From assembly GCA_947258435.1 (NCBI GenBank), contig CAMYID010000023.1:211119-275118 (forward strand): a DNA stretch of 64,000 nt. The letters run 5' to 3'. The notes beneath the pieces are model-generated. The model was given only the letters and a program-made list of their open reading frames with translations, had not been told where the DNA came from and ran no database searches. Numbering within the stretch: position 1 is the stretch's first letter; each line of letters opens with the position of its first letter. A program made the position numbers and the translations under genes. Positions 45,014 to 54,417 of the stretch are shown here, in pieces. The DNA comes from an uncultured Alphaproteobacteria bacterium (lineage in GTDB: Bacteria; Pseudomonadota; Alphaproteobacteria; UBA11222).

Positions 45014-45682
45014 ATGAACGCAGTTCCGCAACAGGCACAGGCACAGGCTGGGCCGGAAGGGCTGACCTTTCTACCCGATGCGCGTATCGGCATGCCTTTT
45101 TTCTATGAACCACAAGTGTCGCTTGGCAGCGCGGCCATCGGGGCCAATTGCCGGTTCGGGCGCGGCAGCTATATCAATGACGGTATTATGCGCGAGAATA
45201 CGACTGTCGGCCGCTATTGCTCGATCGGGCGGCGGGTCACAATCGGTGCCCCCAATCACCCGCTCGATTTCGTGACAAGCGCAACGGCGCTGCTGTCTGA
45301 ATGCGATGCCCGGCAGGGGATCATAAGAGACACTGGAAAGCCCTCGAAAACCCTCATCGGCAATGATGTCTGGATTGCCGAAAATGTGATTATTCTCGAA
45401 AATCTGATGATCGGGGACGGGGCGGCAATCGGCGCGGGCGCCGTCGTTACCGCAGATGTACCCCCCTTTGCGATCATGGTTGGCGCGCCGGCGCGTATCC
45501 TGCGCTACCGTTTCGATGAAGAGATTCGCACACAGCTTGTCGATACGGCCTGGTGGCAGTGCGACCATGATTATCTGACCACCCTGCCGCTGCGCGATAT
45601 TCCGGAAACGCTCAAACGTCTGGACGCAGACAAGCCGGTCCCCGTACCGGTAAGCTATACAAGAATAGCCCCGCCATCCTGA
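45014..45682 (+). CDS. CatB-type hexapeptide acetyltransferase
   Basis: A 222-residue left-handed beta-helix enzyme. Hexapeptide steps run from ANCRFGRGSYINDG through TTVGRYCSIGRRVTIGAPNHP, with the loop containing His, and LIGNDVWIAENVII to IGAGAVVTADVPPFAIMVGAPARILR. This is the xenobiotic-acetyltransferase/LbH arrangement that acetylates small molecules or sugars. Substrate unknown. Two ATGs occur in tandem; the second (45014) has better spacing from GGAGG. It is the first of a run of plus-strand genes. Confidence 0.86.
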   Translation: MNAVPQQAQAQAGPEGLTFLPDARIGMPFFYEPQVSLGSAAIGANCRFGRGSYINDGIMRENTTVGRYCSIGRRVTIGAPNHPLDFVTSATALLSECDARQGIIRDTGKPSKTLIGNDVWIAENVIILENLMIGDGAAIGAGAVVTADVPPFAIMVGAPARILRYRFDEEIRTQLVDTAWWQCDHDYLTTLPLRDIPETLKRLDADKPVPVPVSYTRIAPPS

Positions 45683-45806
45683 CTGCCACAAGCCTCATCC
45701 CCGCGACAGGCGCAGCATCGTCCGGGTCAAAACAGATTCGGACGGTAATTGTTTACGCCCGCCCCTATATAGTAGGTTGAGAAAAACCGGAATCGGCAGG
45801 GTGCAG

Positions 45807-46310
45807 GTGAGCGACAGGAAATTCGACCAGCAACCGATCATGATCGACGGGCAGCAAGTGCTTGAAGACTGGATCGACTATAACGGCCATATGAATGTGG
45901 CCTTCTACGTGCTGGCATTCGACCGCGCGCTCGACCGGGTATTCGACAGGATCGGTATCGGGGTCGATTATGTGACCGGGACGAACAATTCGATATTCGT
46001 GCTGCAGAATCATGTCAGCTATGTGAATGAACTTAAGTTGGGCGACCCGATTTCCGTCAGCTTTCAACTGCTTGACCATGATGCGAAGCGCTTTCACTAT
46101 TTTCTGCAGATGTATCACGGGCAGGAACGCTATCTTGCGGCAACAGCCGAACAGCTTGCCATTCATGTCAGCCTGGACAGCCGCCGTTCCGCCCCGTTTC
46201 CGCCTGATGTGGAAGGCAGCCTTGCCGCGCTTGCAGCCGCGCATGCGCACTTGCCAACACCTGAAAGTGCCGGCGCCCGGATCGGCCTACGCCGCAGGTC
46301 GGTCGCATGA
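45807..46310 (+). CDS. hotdog-fold thioesterase family protein
   Basis: About 167 residues with the 4-hydroxybenzoyl-CoA thioesterase pattern: VLEDWIDYNGHMNVAFYVLAFDRA contains the D-x-NGHMN active-site segment, followed by NHVSYVNELKLGDPISVSFQL and AATAEQLAIHVSL. It likely cleaves an acyl-CoA, perhaps in the same degradative metabolism as the neighbouring dehydrogenases. GTG at 45807 is preferred for its ribosome-site spacing; GTG at 45801 or ATG at 45840 are alternatives. It overlaps the next gene by four bases. Confidence 0.82.
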   Translation: MSDRKFDQQPIMIDGQQVLEDWIDYNGHMNVAFYVLAFDRALDRVFDRIGIGVDYVTGTNNSIFVLQNHVSYVNELKLGDPISVSFQLLDHDAKRFHYFLQMYHGQERYLAATAEQLAIHVSLDSRRSAPFPPDVEGSLAALAAAHAHLPTPESAGARIGLRRRSVA

Positions 46311-46828
46311 GGCAGGGTACGCACGTGACTTGCAGATTGCTGTATTTCGGCCTGTCGCTTTTCTCCCTGATGATCTTGACGGTCACGGCCCAGGCAAAAT
46401 GCGCCGATCCGGCGGCGGCCGGGGTCGATTGGCGGCGCTGCTATATGGAGGAGCTGCCACTCGCCGAGGCGGCCTTGCCAGGCGCGCAACTGCGCGAGGC
46501 CCGCTTTAACCGCGCCGATCTGGCGCGGGCCGATCTGACAAAGGTGGATGCGCGGCGCGCAAAATTCGTGTCGGCTGACCTGCCGCAGGCAAAACTCGAT
46601 GCAGCCGATCTGCGGGAGGCCGATTTTACCCGCGCAAACCTTGCCGGTGCCAGTCTGCGCGGCGCCAATCTGCAACGCGCGCGCCTGTTCCGGGCCAATC
46701 TGCGCGAGGTCGATCTGACCGGCGCACAGCTTGAGGGTACCGATCTGTTAAAGGCCGACCTGTCGGGTGCGATCTGGATCGATGGCAAGCGGATCTGCCG
46801 GCAGGGATCGATCAGCCAGTGTAAATAG
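46307..46828 (+). CDS. exported pentapeptide-repeat protein
   Basis: A 173-residue protein. A hydrophobic signal (LFSLMILTVTAQA) is followed by about 18 pentapeptide repeats of the A(D/N)Lxx type (ADLARADLTKVDARRAKF, ANLAGASLRGANLQRARLF), which form a right-handed quadrilateral beta-helix. Cysteines near both ends of the repeat domain could form a disulfide. The function of exported repeat proteins is unknown. Its ATG overlaps the thioesterase stop. Confidence 0.85.
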   Translation: MRQGTHVTCRLLYFGLSLFSLMILTVTAQAKCADPAAAGVDWRRCYMEELPLAEAALPGAQLREARFNRADLARADLTKVDARRAKFVSADLPQAKLDAADLREADFTRANLAGASLRGANLQRARLFRANLREVDLTGAQLEGTDLLKADLSGAIWIDGKRICRQGSISQCK

Positions 46829-46906
46829 ACACAAGATTTGCCTGTTTGCGCGAAACCGGCCGATGAGGCGCGCAAGCAAGACCGGATATGCTAAAGTCAC
46901 CCCGTG

Positions 46907-49258
46907 ATGAACGAATTTGATTCCGACCCTTTCGAACTTGGTTCGCCCGCCGCGCCATCGCCTGCGACCGGGGCCAACAGTGCCGCAGCCGTACCCCGCC
47001 CGGCCTTTCTTGACGGGCTGAATGAGGGGCAGCGCGCCGCCGTCGAGGCGCTGGACGGCCCTGTCCTTGTGCTGGCGGGGGCGGGTACGGGCAAGACGCG
47101 CGTGCTGACCACCCGGCTTGCCTATATCCTGACGAGCCGCCGCGCATTCCCCAGCCAGATCCTTGCGGTTACCTTCACCAACAAGGCCGCACGCGAGATG
47201 CAGGAGCGGATCGGCACGCTCATTGGCGGTGCGGTCGAAGGCATGCGCTGGCTTGGCACATTTCATTCGGTAGGCGCGCGGATCCTGCGCCGGCATGCCG
47301 AACTTGTGGGGCTGACCTCGAATTTCACCATTCTCGACACAGATGATCAGATCCGGCTGATCAAGCAGCTTCTCGCCGCCGCCGAAATCGACGATAAGCG
47401 TTGGCCCGCGCGGGTGCTGGCCGGTCAAATTGATCGCTGGAAAAATCAGGGGCTGACACCCGATAACATCCCCGAAGGGGAGGCATTCAGCTTCGCCAAC
47501 GGCAAGGGGCGCGAAATCTATGCCGCCTATCAGGCCCGGCTCAAGGTACTGAACGCAGTGGATTTCGGGGATCTGCTGCTGGAATGCCTGCGGCTGTTTC
47601 AGAACAATCCCGACGTCCTGACGTACTATCAGGACCGGTTCAAATATATTCTGGTCGACGAGTATCAGGACACCAATGTCGCGCAATATCTGTGGCTGCG
47701 GCTACTGGCGCAAGGGCGGCGCAATATCTGCTGCGTCGGCGACGATGACCAGTCGATCTATGGCTGGCGCGGCGCCGAGGTTGGCAATATCCTGCGTTTT
47801 GAAAAAGATTTTCCCGGTGCCGCGGTCATCCGGCTTGAGCGCAATTACCGCTCGACCCCCAATATCCTGGCTGCGGCCTCGGGCCTGATTGCCGCCAATG
47901 AAGACCGGCTCGGCAAGACCCTGTGGACCGACGATCAGGATCCCGGTGATCCGGTGGCGATCAGCGGCGTCTGGGACGGGGTGGAAGAAGCCCGGCAGAT
48001 CGGCGAGCAGGTCGAGACGCTGCAACGTGAAGGCCACCTGCTTGACGATATGGCGATCCTCGTGCGGGCCGGGTTTCAGACCCGCGAATTCGAGGAACGG
48101 TTTCTCACACTCGGCGTCCCCTACCGGGTCATCGGCGGTCCGCGCTTTTACGAGCGGATGGAAATTCGCGACGCCATCGCCTATCTGCGGGTCATCGCGC
48201 AGCCCAATGACGATCTGGCGTTCGAGCGGATCGTCAACAAACCCAAACGCGGGCTGGGGGACGCAACCCTGCAGACCCTGCATCGCACCGCCCGGGCCGA
48301 AGGCATTTCACTCGCCCGAACCGCCGAAACCCTGATCGATACTGATGAGTTGACCAAACGCGCTCGAAACTCGCTTGCCGGGTTGATGGAGGATTTCCGC
48401 CGCTGGCGCGGTCAGGTGGACATGATGGACCATGTGGCGCTGACTGAAATGGTGCTCGATGAATCGGGTTATACCGAGATGTGGCAGAAGGATCGCTCGC
48501 CCGATGCGCCCGGGCGGCTTGATAACCTCAAAGAGCTTGTCATGGCGATGGAAGCGTTTGAAAACCTTGCCGGCTTCCTCGAACATATCTCGCTGGTGAT
48601 GGAAAATCAGCAGTCAGACAATGAAGACAAGATCAATATCATGACGCTGCACAGCGCCAAGGGGCTTGAGTTCCGCACGGTGTTTCTGCCCGGTTGGGAA
48701 GAGGGGCTGTTTCCGCATCAGCGCAGCCTCGATGAAAGCGGCAATGCGGGGCTTGAGGAAGAACGACGGCTTGCCTATGTCGGGCTGACGCGCGCGCGCG
48801 AACGGGCGCGGATCTTTTTTGCGGCGAACCGGCGGGTGCATAATCTCTGGCAATCGGCCCTGCCCTCTCGCTTTATCGATGAAATACCGCCCGAAAATGT
48901 CGAAATCCGTACCGAGCAAGGGCTTTACGGAGGCGGATTTCAGGAAGGCCCCAGCAGTTTCGATCGCGATTACGGCACGCCGGGCTGGCAGCGTATGCAG
49001 TCAGCGGTCAAGGCCGGTCGCTATCAGCCCAGGAACAATCGCTGGCAACAATATGGTCACGGGCAGGTTATTGACGCACAGGCCGACCTGGTGACAACGA
49101 ACGACCCGGCCGCGACACGCTTTAAGGTTGGCGAGCGTGTTTTCCACCAGAAGTTCGGCTATGGCGCGATCATGGCAGCCGACGGTAACAAGCTGGATGT
49201 GGAATTCGAAAAGGCGGGTCGCAAGAAGGTCATCGACAAATTCGTCGAGCCGGCATGA
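46907..49258 (+). CDS. UvrD/PcrA-type DNA helicase
   Basis: A 783-residue superfamily 1A helicase for 3'-5' unwinding in repair and replication. The order is LNEGQRAAVEA (Q motif), AGAGTGKTRVLTTRL (Walker A), TFTNKAAREMQERI, VDEYQDTN (Walker B), DDDQSIYGWRGAE, RLERNYRST, TLHSAKGLEF and VGLTRARER. The C-terminus FHQKFGYGAIMAADGNKLDVEF is the Tudor-like RNA-polymerase-binding part of PcrA. ATG at 46907 (or GTG at 46904) starts it. Its stop overlaps the prmA start. Confidence 0.94.
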   Translation: MNEFDSDPFELGSPAAPSPATGANSAAAVPRPAFLDGLNEGQRAAVEALDGPVLVLAGAGTGKTRVLTTRLAYILTSRRAFPSQILAVTFTNKAAREMQERIGTLIGGAVEGMRWLGTFHSVGARILRRHAELVGLTSNFTILDTDDQIRLIKQLLAAAEIDDKRWPARVLAGQIDRWKNQGLTPDNIPEGEAFSFANGKGREIYAAYQARLKVLNAVDFGDLLLECLRLFQNNPDVLTYYQDRFKYILVDEYQDTNVAQYLWLRLLAQGRRNICCVGDDDQSIYGWRGAEVGNILRFEKDFPGAAVIRLERNYRSTPNILAAASGLIAANEDRLGKTLWTDDQDPGDPVAISGVWDGVEEARQIGEQVETLQREGHLLDDMAILVRAGFQTREFEERFLTLGVPYRVIGGPRFYERMEIRDAIAYLRVIAQPNDDLAFERIVNKPKRGLGDATLQTLHRTARAEGISLARTAETLIDTDELTKRARNSLAGLMEDFRRWRGQVDMMDHVALTEMVLDESGYTEMWQKDRSPDAPGRLDNLKELVMAMEAFENLAGFLEHISLVMENQQSDNEDKINIMTLHSAKGLEFRTVFLPGWEEGLFPHQRSLDESGNAGLEEERRLAYVGLTRARERARIFFAANRRVHNLWQSALPSRFIDEIPPENVEIRTEQGLYGGGFQEGPSSFDRDYGTPGWQRMQSAVKAGRYQPRNNRWQQYGHGQVIDAQADLVTTNDPAATRFKVGERVFHQKFGYGAIMAADGNKLDVEFEKAGRKKVIDKFVEPA

Positions 49259-50211
49259 GCGAACAGACCGCGCCAGCCTCCAGGCTTTACGAACTCTCGC
49301 TTGTCGTGCCGCATAACGGTGCGTTTGCCGTTGCCGATCTGCTGGAAGGGCTCGGCGCGGACATCGAAGATCAGCCGCACACCGCACCTGACCCCGCCTT
49401 CATGCCCGCCCATGATTCCCCCTTGTCAGTCACATTCTTTGAAGTGCCCGGTACCGCGGATTTCCGGGTGAGCGCACTTTTTTCCGAACCACCGGTAACT
49501 GAAACCATTGCCCGTTTCCTGGGCCCGCTGATCGACAGTCTGGCCCTGTCGCAACCTGCGCTTTCAATTACCGCAATCGATGATCGCGATTGGGTCAGCG
49601 AATCGCTGAAGGAATTGCCCGCCATCGCTGCGGGGCGTTTTCACATTGCCGGAACGCATACCCTGGCGGAGGCACGCCGCTGCGCCATCCGTTTGCAGAT
49701 CGATGCCGGGCAGGCCTTCGGCACCGGGCATCACGAGACGACGACCGGATGTCTGCTCGCACTCGATTATCTGGCACGGCAGCGTGCTTTCAGCACTATC
49801 CTTGATCTGGGATGCGGCACCGGGATTCTGGCGATGGCGGCGGCAAAACTCTGGCACAGGCAGGTTCTGGCGAGCGATATCGACCCTGTCGCCATTCAGG
49901 TGACACGACAGAATGCGCGGCTGAACGGTCTTGCCGCGCTGACCCGCCCCGTCGTTGCAGCAGGTTTCCGCGCAGCCGCCCTTACCCGGAATGCCCCCTA
50001 TGACCTGATCATTGCCAATATTCTGGCGCGGCCGCTGATGTCGCTGGCTTATCCGCTCAGTCACCATCTGGCGCGCGACGGAGTTGCCGTCCTGTCAGGT
50101 CTGCTCGCCAGTCAGGTGCCCGCGATACTTGCCGCCTATCGTATGCAGGGCATCTATTTGCGGCGGCGGATTTGTCTTGGCGATTGGTGTACCCTCATAC
50201 TTGGCCGATAA
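49255..50211 (+). CDS. prmA: ribosomal protein L11 methyltransferase
   Basis: A 318-residue SAM-dependent enzyme that trimethylates ribosomal protein L11. The N-terminal recognition domain is followed by AFGTGHHETTTGCLLAL, the SAM motif LDLGCGTGILAMAAAKL and LASDIDPVAIQVTRQNARLNGL, with LIIANILARPLM as the post-I motif. It starts inside the stop of the helicase gene (ATGA), so translation is likely coupled. Confidence 0.93.
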   Translation: MSEQTAPASRLYELSLVVPHNGAFAVADLLEGLGADIEDQPHTAPDPAFMPAHDSPLSVTFFEVPGTADFRVSALFSEPPVTETIARFLGPLIDSLALSQPALSITAIDDRDWVSESLKELPAIAAGRFHIAGTHTLAEARRCAIRLQIDAGQAFGTGHHETTTGCLLALDYLARQRAFSTILDLGCGTGILAMAAAKLWHRQVLASDIDPVAIQVTRQNARLNGLAALTRPVVAAGFRAAALTRNAPYDLIIANILARPLMSLAYPLSHHLARDGVAVLSGLLASQVPAILAAYRMQGIYLRRRICLGDWCTLILGR

Positions 50212-50275
50212 TGGCGCCAAGCCAAGCACAGGACAGTTCTTGACGAAACAGGCCAGTAAACTGAAATTTCATAAG

Positions 50276-52066
50276 ATGACGAAAGACACAAACCCTGTAT
50301 CCCTGCTGCGTGCCGAACTTGCGCGCCGGAAGCTTGACGGCTTTATCGTGCCCCGCGCCGATGCGCATCAGGGTGAATATGTCCCGCCCTATGCAGCAAG
50401 GCTTGGCTGGGTGACCGGCTTTACAGGGTCAGCAGGCGTTGCGGTCATCCTGCGCGACAAGGCGGCCATTTTCGTCGATGGGCGCTATACACTGCAGGTC
50501 CGCGATCAGGTGGATATCACGGTCATTTCACCGCACTCAGTGATCGATGAACCGCCCGAGCAGTGGATTGCAGCAAACCTTTCGGCGGGTCAGAAATTGG
50601 GGTTCGATCCGTGGCTCCATACCCTCGATGGGACGGAGCGGATTGAAAAAGCCTGCGAGAAAGCCGGAGCCGACCTTATTGCCTGCACTACCAACCCCGT
50701 GGATACGGTCTGGCACGATCAGCCGGCCCCCCCGACCGCGCCGATCGTGCCGCACCCTATCGGCTATGCGGGGGAAGCCAGTTCGGCCAAACGCGCCAGA
50801 ATCGGCCATGAAATCAAACAACTCGGTGCGGATGCGGCGGTTTTGACCCTGCCGGACTCCATTGCCTGGCTGCTCAATATCCGTGGCGGCGATGTTGCGC
50901 ATTCGCCCCTGCCGCTCTGCTTTGCCGTTCTGCATGCCGATGCGACAGCGCAGCTATTTGCGGCACCCGCCAAAATCAGTGACGCGTTACAGAAACATCT
51001 TGGCGATGCGGTGCGTATTGTGCCGCCCGAAACATTTGATGCCGCACTGACCCGGCTGGGCCAGCAACAGGCGACAATATTGATTGATCGCGCGACCGCC
51101 GCCGTCACGATTGCAAGACAGCTCGAACAGGCAGGTGCACGGCTTCTTTTCAGGCCCGACCCCTGCCTGTTGCCCAAAGCACTGAAAAACGATGTCGAAA
51201 TTGCCGGCATGCGTGCGGCCCATCTGCGTGACGGCGCGGCACTCAGTAATTTTCTGGCCTGGCTTGACCGAGAAGCACCAAGCGGCAAGCTGGATGAACT
51301 GACAGCGGCAGCAACCCTGCAACGCTTCCGCGAGGCGACGGGCAAGTTGAAGGATCTCAGCTTCCCTACCATTTCAGGCGCGGGCCCGAATGGCGCAATC
51401 GTGCATTATGCCGTGACTGAAAAGACAAACCGGCTACTTGAACCGGGAAGTCTTTATCTTGTGGATTCAGGGGGTCAGTATCTTGACGGCACCACCGATG
51501 TTACCCGCACCGTTGCGATCGGCACACCGACGCGCGATCAGGTGATCCGCTTCACTCAGGTGCTGAAAGGTCATATCGCCCTGTCCGGCATTCGTTTCCC
51601 AAAAGGGGTGAACGGCGCGCATCTTGATGTTCTGGCACGGCAGTTTCTGTGGCAGGCGGGGCTTGATTTCGACCATGGCACAGGTCACGGGGTCGGCAGC
51701 TATCTCAGCGTGCATGAGGGGCCGCAGAATATCTCACGCCGCCCGAACAATGTGCCACTGCAACCGGGCATGATCGTGTCCAACGAACCGGGTTATTACA
51801 AAGCCGGGGAATTCGGCATCCGGATTGAAAATCTTGTTTGCGTCACCGCAGCCCGCATCCCCGAGGGCGGCGAGCGCGAGATGATGGGTTTTGAACCGCT
51901 GACCCTCGCCCCGATTGACTTGCGGCTTGTCGACCCGGCCCTGTTGAATCACGATGAACGCGCATGGCTGAACAGCTACCACGCAACCGTGCGCGACAAG
52001 CTTGCTCCCCTGGTTGCGGCCGAGACGCGCGAATGGCTGGTAAACGCCACGCGCGCACTTCCGTAG
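50276..52066 (+). CDS. aminopeptidase P family (M24B) metallopeptidase
   Basis: A 596-residue protein of the long type: two creatinase-like N-terminal domains (GFIVPRADAHQGEYVPPYAARL is the start of the first) and a C-terminal pita-bread domain. The metal ligands are visible as YLDGTTDVTRT (two Asp), the His in GTGHGVGSYLSVHEGP, SNEPGYYK and GIRIENL (two Glu). It removes N-terminal residues before proline. The ATG at 50276 is 64 bases after prmA; an upstream frame that overlaps prmA is not used. Confidence 0.92.
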   Translation: MTKDTNPVSLLRAELARRKLDGFIVPRADAHQGEYVPPYAARLGWVTGFTGSAGVAVILRDKAAIFVDGRYTLQVRDQVDITVISPHSVIDEPPEQWIAANLSAGQKLGFDPWLHTLDGTERIEKACEKAGADLIACTTNPVDTVWHDQPAPPTAPIVPHPIGYAGEASSAKRARIGHEIKQLGADAAVLTLPDSIAWLLNIRGGDVAHSPLPLCFAVLHADATAQLFAAPAKISDALQKHLGDAVRIVPPETFDAALTRLGQQQATILIDRATAAVTIARQLEQAGARLLFRPDPCLLPKALKNDVEIAGMRAAHLRDGAALSNFLAWLDREAPSGKLDELTAAATLQRFREATGKLKDLSFPTISGAGPNGAIVHYAVTEKTNRLLEPGSLYLVDSGGQYLDGTTDVTRTVAIGTPTRDQVIRFTQVLKGHIALSGIRFPKGVNGAHLDVLARQFLWQAGLDFDHGTGHGVGSYLSVHEGPQNISRRPNNVPLQPGMIVSNEPGYYKAGEFGIRIENLVCVTAARIPEGGEREMMGFEPLTLAPIDLRLVDPALLNHDERAWLNSYHATVRDKLAPLVAAETREWLVNATRALP

Positions 52067-52245
52067 TCGGCAAGCGAACCGCCTGAAATCAGCGTCAGAC
52101 TGAGGCCGAAACAATTACTGAATGCAAAGACTGCAAATTGGACGCTTTGCCGCACCCGTAGCCGTGCTAAAATATCTTATCATAATTAGAAAATCCGATA
52201 GCCAGCGTGGCAAAGCCGCACAGCAACAGGGAAGGGAAACAAACT

Positions 52246-53877
52246 ATGTCCGGAAATACACAGGAATTTGACGCAATCATCATCGGTGCCGGTATTGCCG
52301 GCATGTACCAATCGCTGCGGTTCCGGGATCTTGGCTTTTCCGTGCGGGTATTTGAGGAAGGCTCAGGTGTCGGCGGCACCTGGTACTGGAACCGTTATCC
52401 CGGCGCGCGCTTTGATTCTGAAAGCTATAGCTACGGCTACTCCTTTTCCGAGGACCTGCTTCAGGAATGGGACTGGACCGAACATTTCTCGCCCCAGCCT
52501 GAAACTTTGCGCTATCTCAACCATGTGGCCGACAAATTCGATCTGCGCAAGGATATTCAGTTCAACAGCCGCGTGAAATCCGCGATCTATGACGAAGCAA
52601 CACAGCGCTGGAATGTCGAGCTTGAGAATGGCGACCACGCGAGCGGGCGGTTCCTTGTCACCGCGATCGGCCCGCTTTCAGCCCCCACGCTACCCAATAT
52701 CGAGGGGCGCGACAGCTTTGAAGGGCAATCCTTCCATACCGCGCGCTGGCCACAGGACCCCGACGGCTTCGGCGGCAAGGATGTCGGATTTGCGGGCAAG
52801 CGGGTCGGGGTGATCGGCACAGGCGCAACAGGCGTGCAGGTCATTCAGGAAGTGGCCAAGACTGCAGGGCATCTGACGGTGTTCCAGCGCACTCCGAACT
52901 TCTGCGCACCGCTTAAGAACAGCCCGATCGATGCGGAAACGCAGAGCAAGATCAAGGCAAGCTATCCCGAGATCTTTGCAAAATGCGCGCAATCGGGCGG
53001 TGCCTTCATCCATCTGCCCGATCCGCGTTCTGCCCTTGAGGTATCGGACGAGGAACGCGAGGCACTGTTCGAGCGGCTTTACAACGAACCGGGTTTCGGT
53101 ATCTGGATCGGTAATTTCCGCGATACGCTGATCGATGCAGATGCCAATGCACTGCTGACCGAATTTATCAAAAACAAGATCCGGCAGCGTGTCAAAGATC
53201 CGGAAACAGCCGAAAAGCTGATCCCGACAAATCATGGCTTCGGCATGCGGCGTGTCCCACTCGAAACCAATTACTACGAAGTTTATAATCAGGACAATGT
53301 GGAGCTGGTGAGCCTGCTGGAAACCCCGATCACCCGCATCACCCCCAATGGGGTGCAGGTCGGCGACCGGGAAGTCGAGCTTGATATCCTGATCTACGCC
53401 ACCGGTTTTGACGCGGTGACGGGCGCCTTCAGCCGGATCGATATTCGTGGTGAAGGCGGCAAGACACTGCAGGACAAATGGGCGAATGGCCCGCACACCT
53501 ATCTGGGCATCCAGACAGCGGGTTTCCCGAACATGTTCACCCTTGTCGGCCCGCATAACGGGGCGACCTTCTGCAATATCCCGCGCTGCATCGAACAGAA
53601 TGTGGACTGGGTAACCAAGCTTATCGGCTATATGGAAAACAAGCATCTGACCAAAGTCGAGCCAAGCGTGCAGGCAGAGGAAGAATGGACAGAGCATGTC
53701 AACGAAGTTGGCGCGATGACCCTGTTTTCCCAGGTCGATTCCTGGTTCATGGGAATCAATCAGAACATCCCCAACAGAAAACGCACAATGCTGCTTTATG
53801 CAGGCGGCAACCCCGCCTATCGGGAAAAGTGCGAAGCGGTCGAATCAAACGACTATGACGGCTTTGAATTCGCCTGA
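52246..53877 (+). CDS. flavin monooxygenase, Baeyer-Villiger type
   Basis: A 543-residue NADPH- and O2-dependent monooxygenase. IIIGAGIAGMYQSLRFRD is the FAD loop, WYWNRYPGARFDSES and GVGGTWYW follow, the Baeyer-Villiger fingerprint is FEGQSFHTARWP, and VIGTGATGVQVIQE is the NADPH loop. It probably converts a ketone to an ester or lactone, like cyclohexanone monooxygenase. The start ATG at 52246 follows GGAAGGGAA. It is monocistronic and ends with a strong terminator. Confidence 0.91.
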   Translation: MSGNTQEFDAIIIGAGIAGMYQSLRFRDLGFSVRVFEEGSGVGGTWYWNRYPGARFDSESYSYGYSFSEDLLQEWDWTEHFSPQPETLRYLNHVADKFDLRKDIQFNSRVKSAIYDEATQRWNVELENGDHASGRFLVTAIGPLSAPTLPNIEGRDSFEGQSFHTARWPQDPDGFGGKDVGFAGKRVGVIGTGATGVQVIQEVAKTAGHLTVFQRTPNFCAPLKNSPIDAETQSKIKASYPEIFAKCAQSGGAFIHLPDPRSALEVSDEEREALFERLYNEPGFGIWIGNFRDTLIDADANALLTEFIKNKIRQRVKDPETAEKLIPTNHGFGMRRVPLETNYYEVYNQDNVELVSLLETPITRITPNGVQVGDREVELDILIYATGFDAVTGAFSRIDIRGEGGKTLQDKWANGPHTYLGIQTAGFPNMFTLVGPHNGATFCNIPRCIEQNVDWVTKLIGYMENKHLTKVEPSVQAEEEWTEHVNEVGAMTLFSQVDSWFMGINQNIPNRKRTMLLYAGGNPAYREKCEAVESNDYDGFEFA

Positions 53878-53895
53878 TACTCGCACTGCTGTTTA

Positions 53896-53929
53896 TGCTG
53901 TGCCGAATCCTTCCGGCACAGCATATTTC
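53896..53929 (+). terminator. terminator after the Baeyer-Villiger monooxygenase
   Basis: TGCTGTGCCG and CGGCACAGCA form a ten-pair stem with an eight-base loop, followed by TATTTCC. It begins 19 bases after the stop codon. Confidence 0.85.
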
Positions 53930-54417
53930 CCGCCCCACCGCCGCTGTCGAGAAATGTCACGACCGTGAACTTGTCAAAAAAACGTCGTTTTCTGTCGCTA
54001 GTGTGGCGTATCCGCTCAGAACGGCTGAACCTCGCATTGCTGTTAGCGGTAAACAAAATGTGCACTGCATTATTGCCATTATGACAATTGCAGCTATAAC
54101 CAGAGGGTGACAGATCACCGTTGAAAGCTGCAAATGCGCGAAACTGCAGGCAGATTAAGATCGAATTAAGGTAAACTAGGTTTAAACGAACAGAAATCAG
54201 GATAGCGAAGCCACGCTTGCCGCAACTGGCAAAAAACGGCGAGCTTGCAGCGTCGCCTCCCGACAAAGCCGGCCGCAGATTCAGATAAGCCGAAGTGGCG
54301 GCGTCGGATATTCACGGTCAGGGCGATTTGCGCTGATTTGGGCCCGCAAGCTGCGGATTATCCGAACTGAAGGTTTAATAACGAACAGAGAGCTTTTGAG
54401 GATTTTTATTACGCGAT
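53930..54417. other. long intergenic region upstream of the WecA-like gene
   Basis: About 490 bases, A/T-richer than the coding DNA, with no coding frame I accept. The promoter of the downstream gene must be here but no clear hexamers are visible. A GTTTAAAC palindrome occurs near 54180. A small RNA cannot be excluded. Confidence 0.4.

Noticed and set aside
53853..54266. 137-codon minus-strand frame in the 54-kb gap
   Set aside because: It runs through the terminator hairpin, has atypical composition and no start site or homology.
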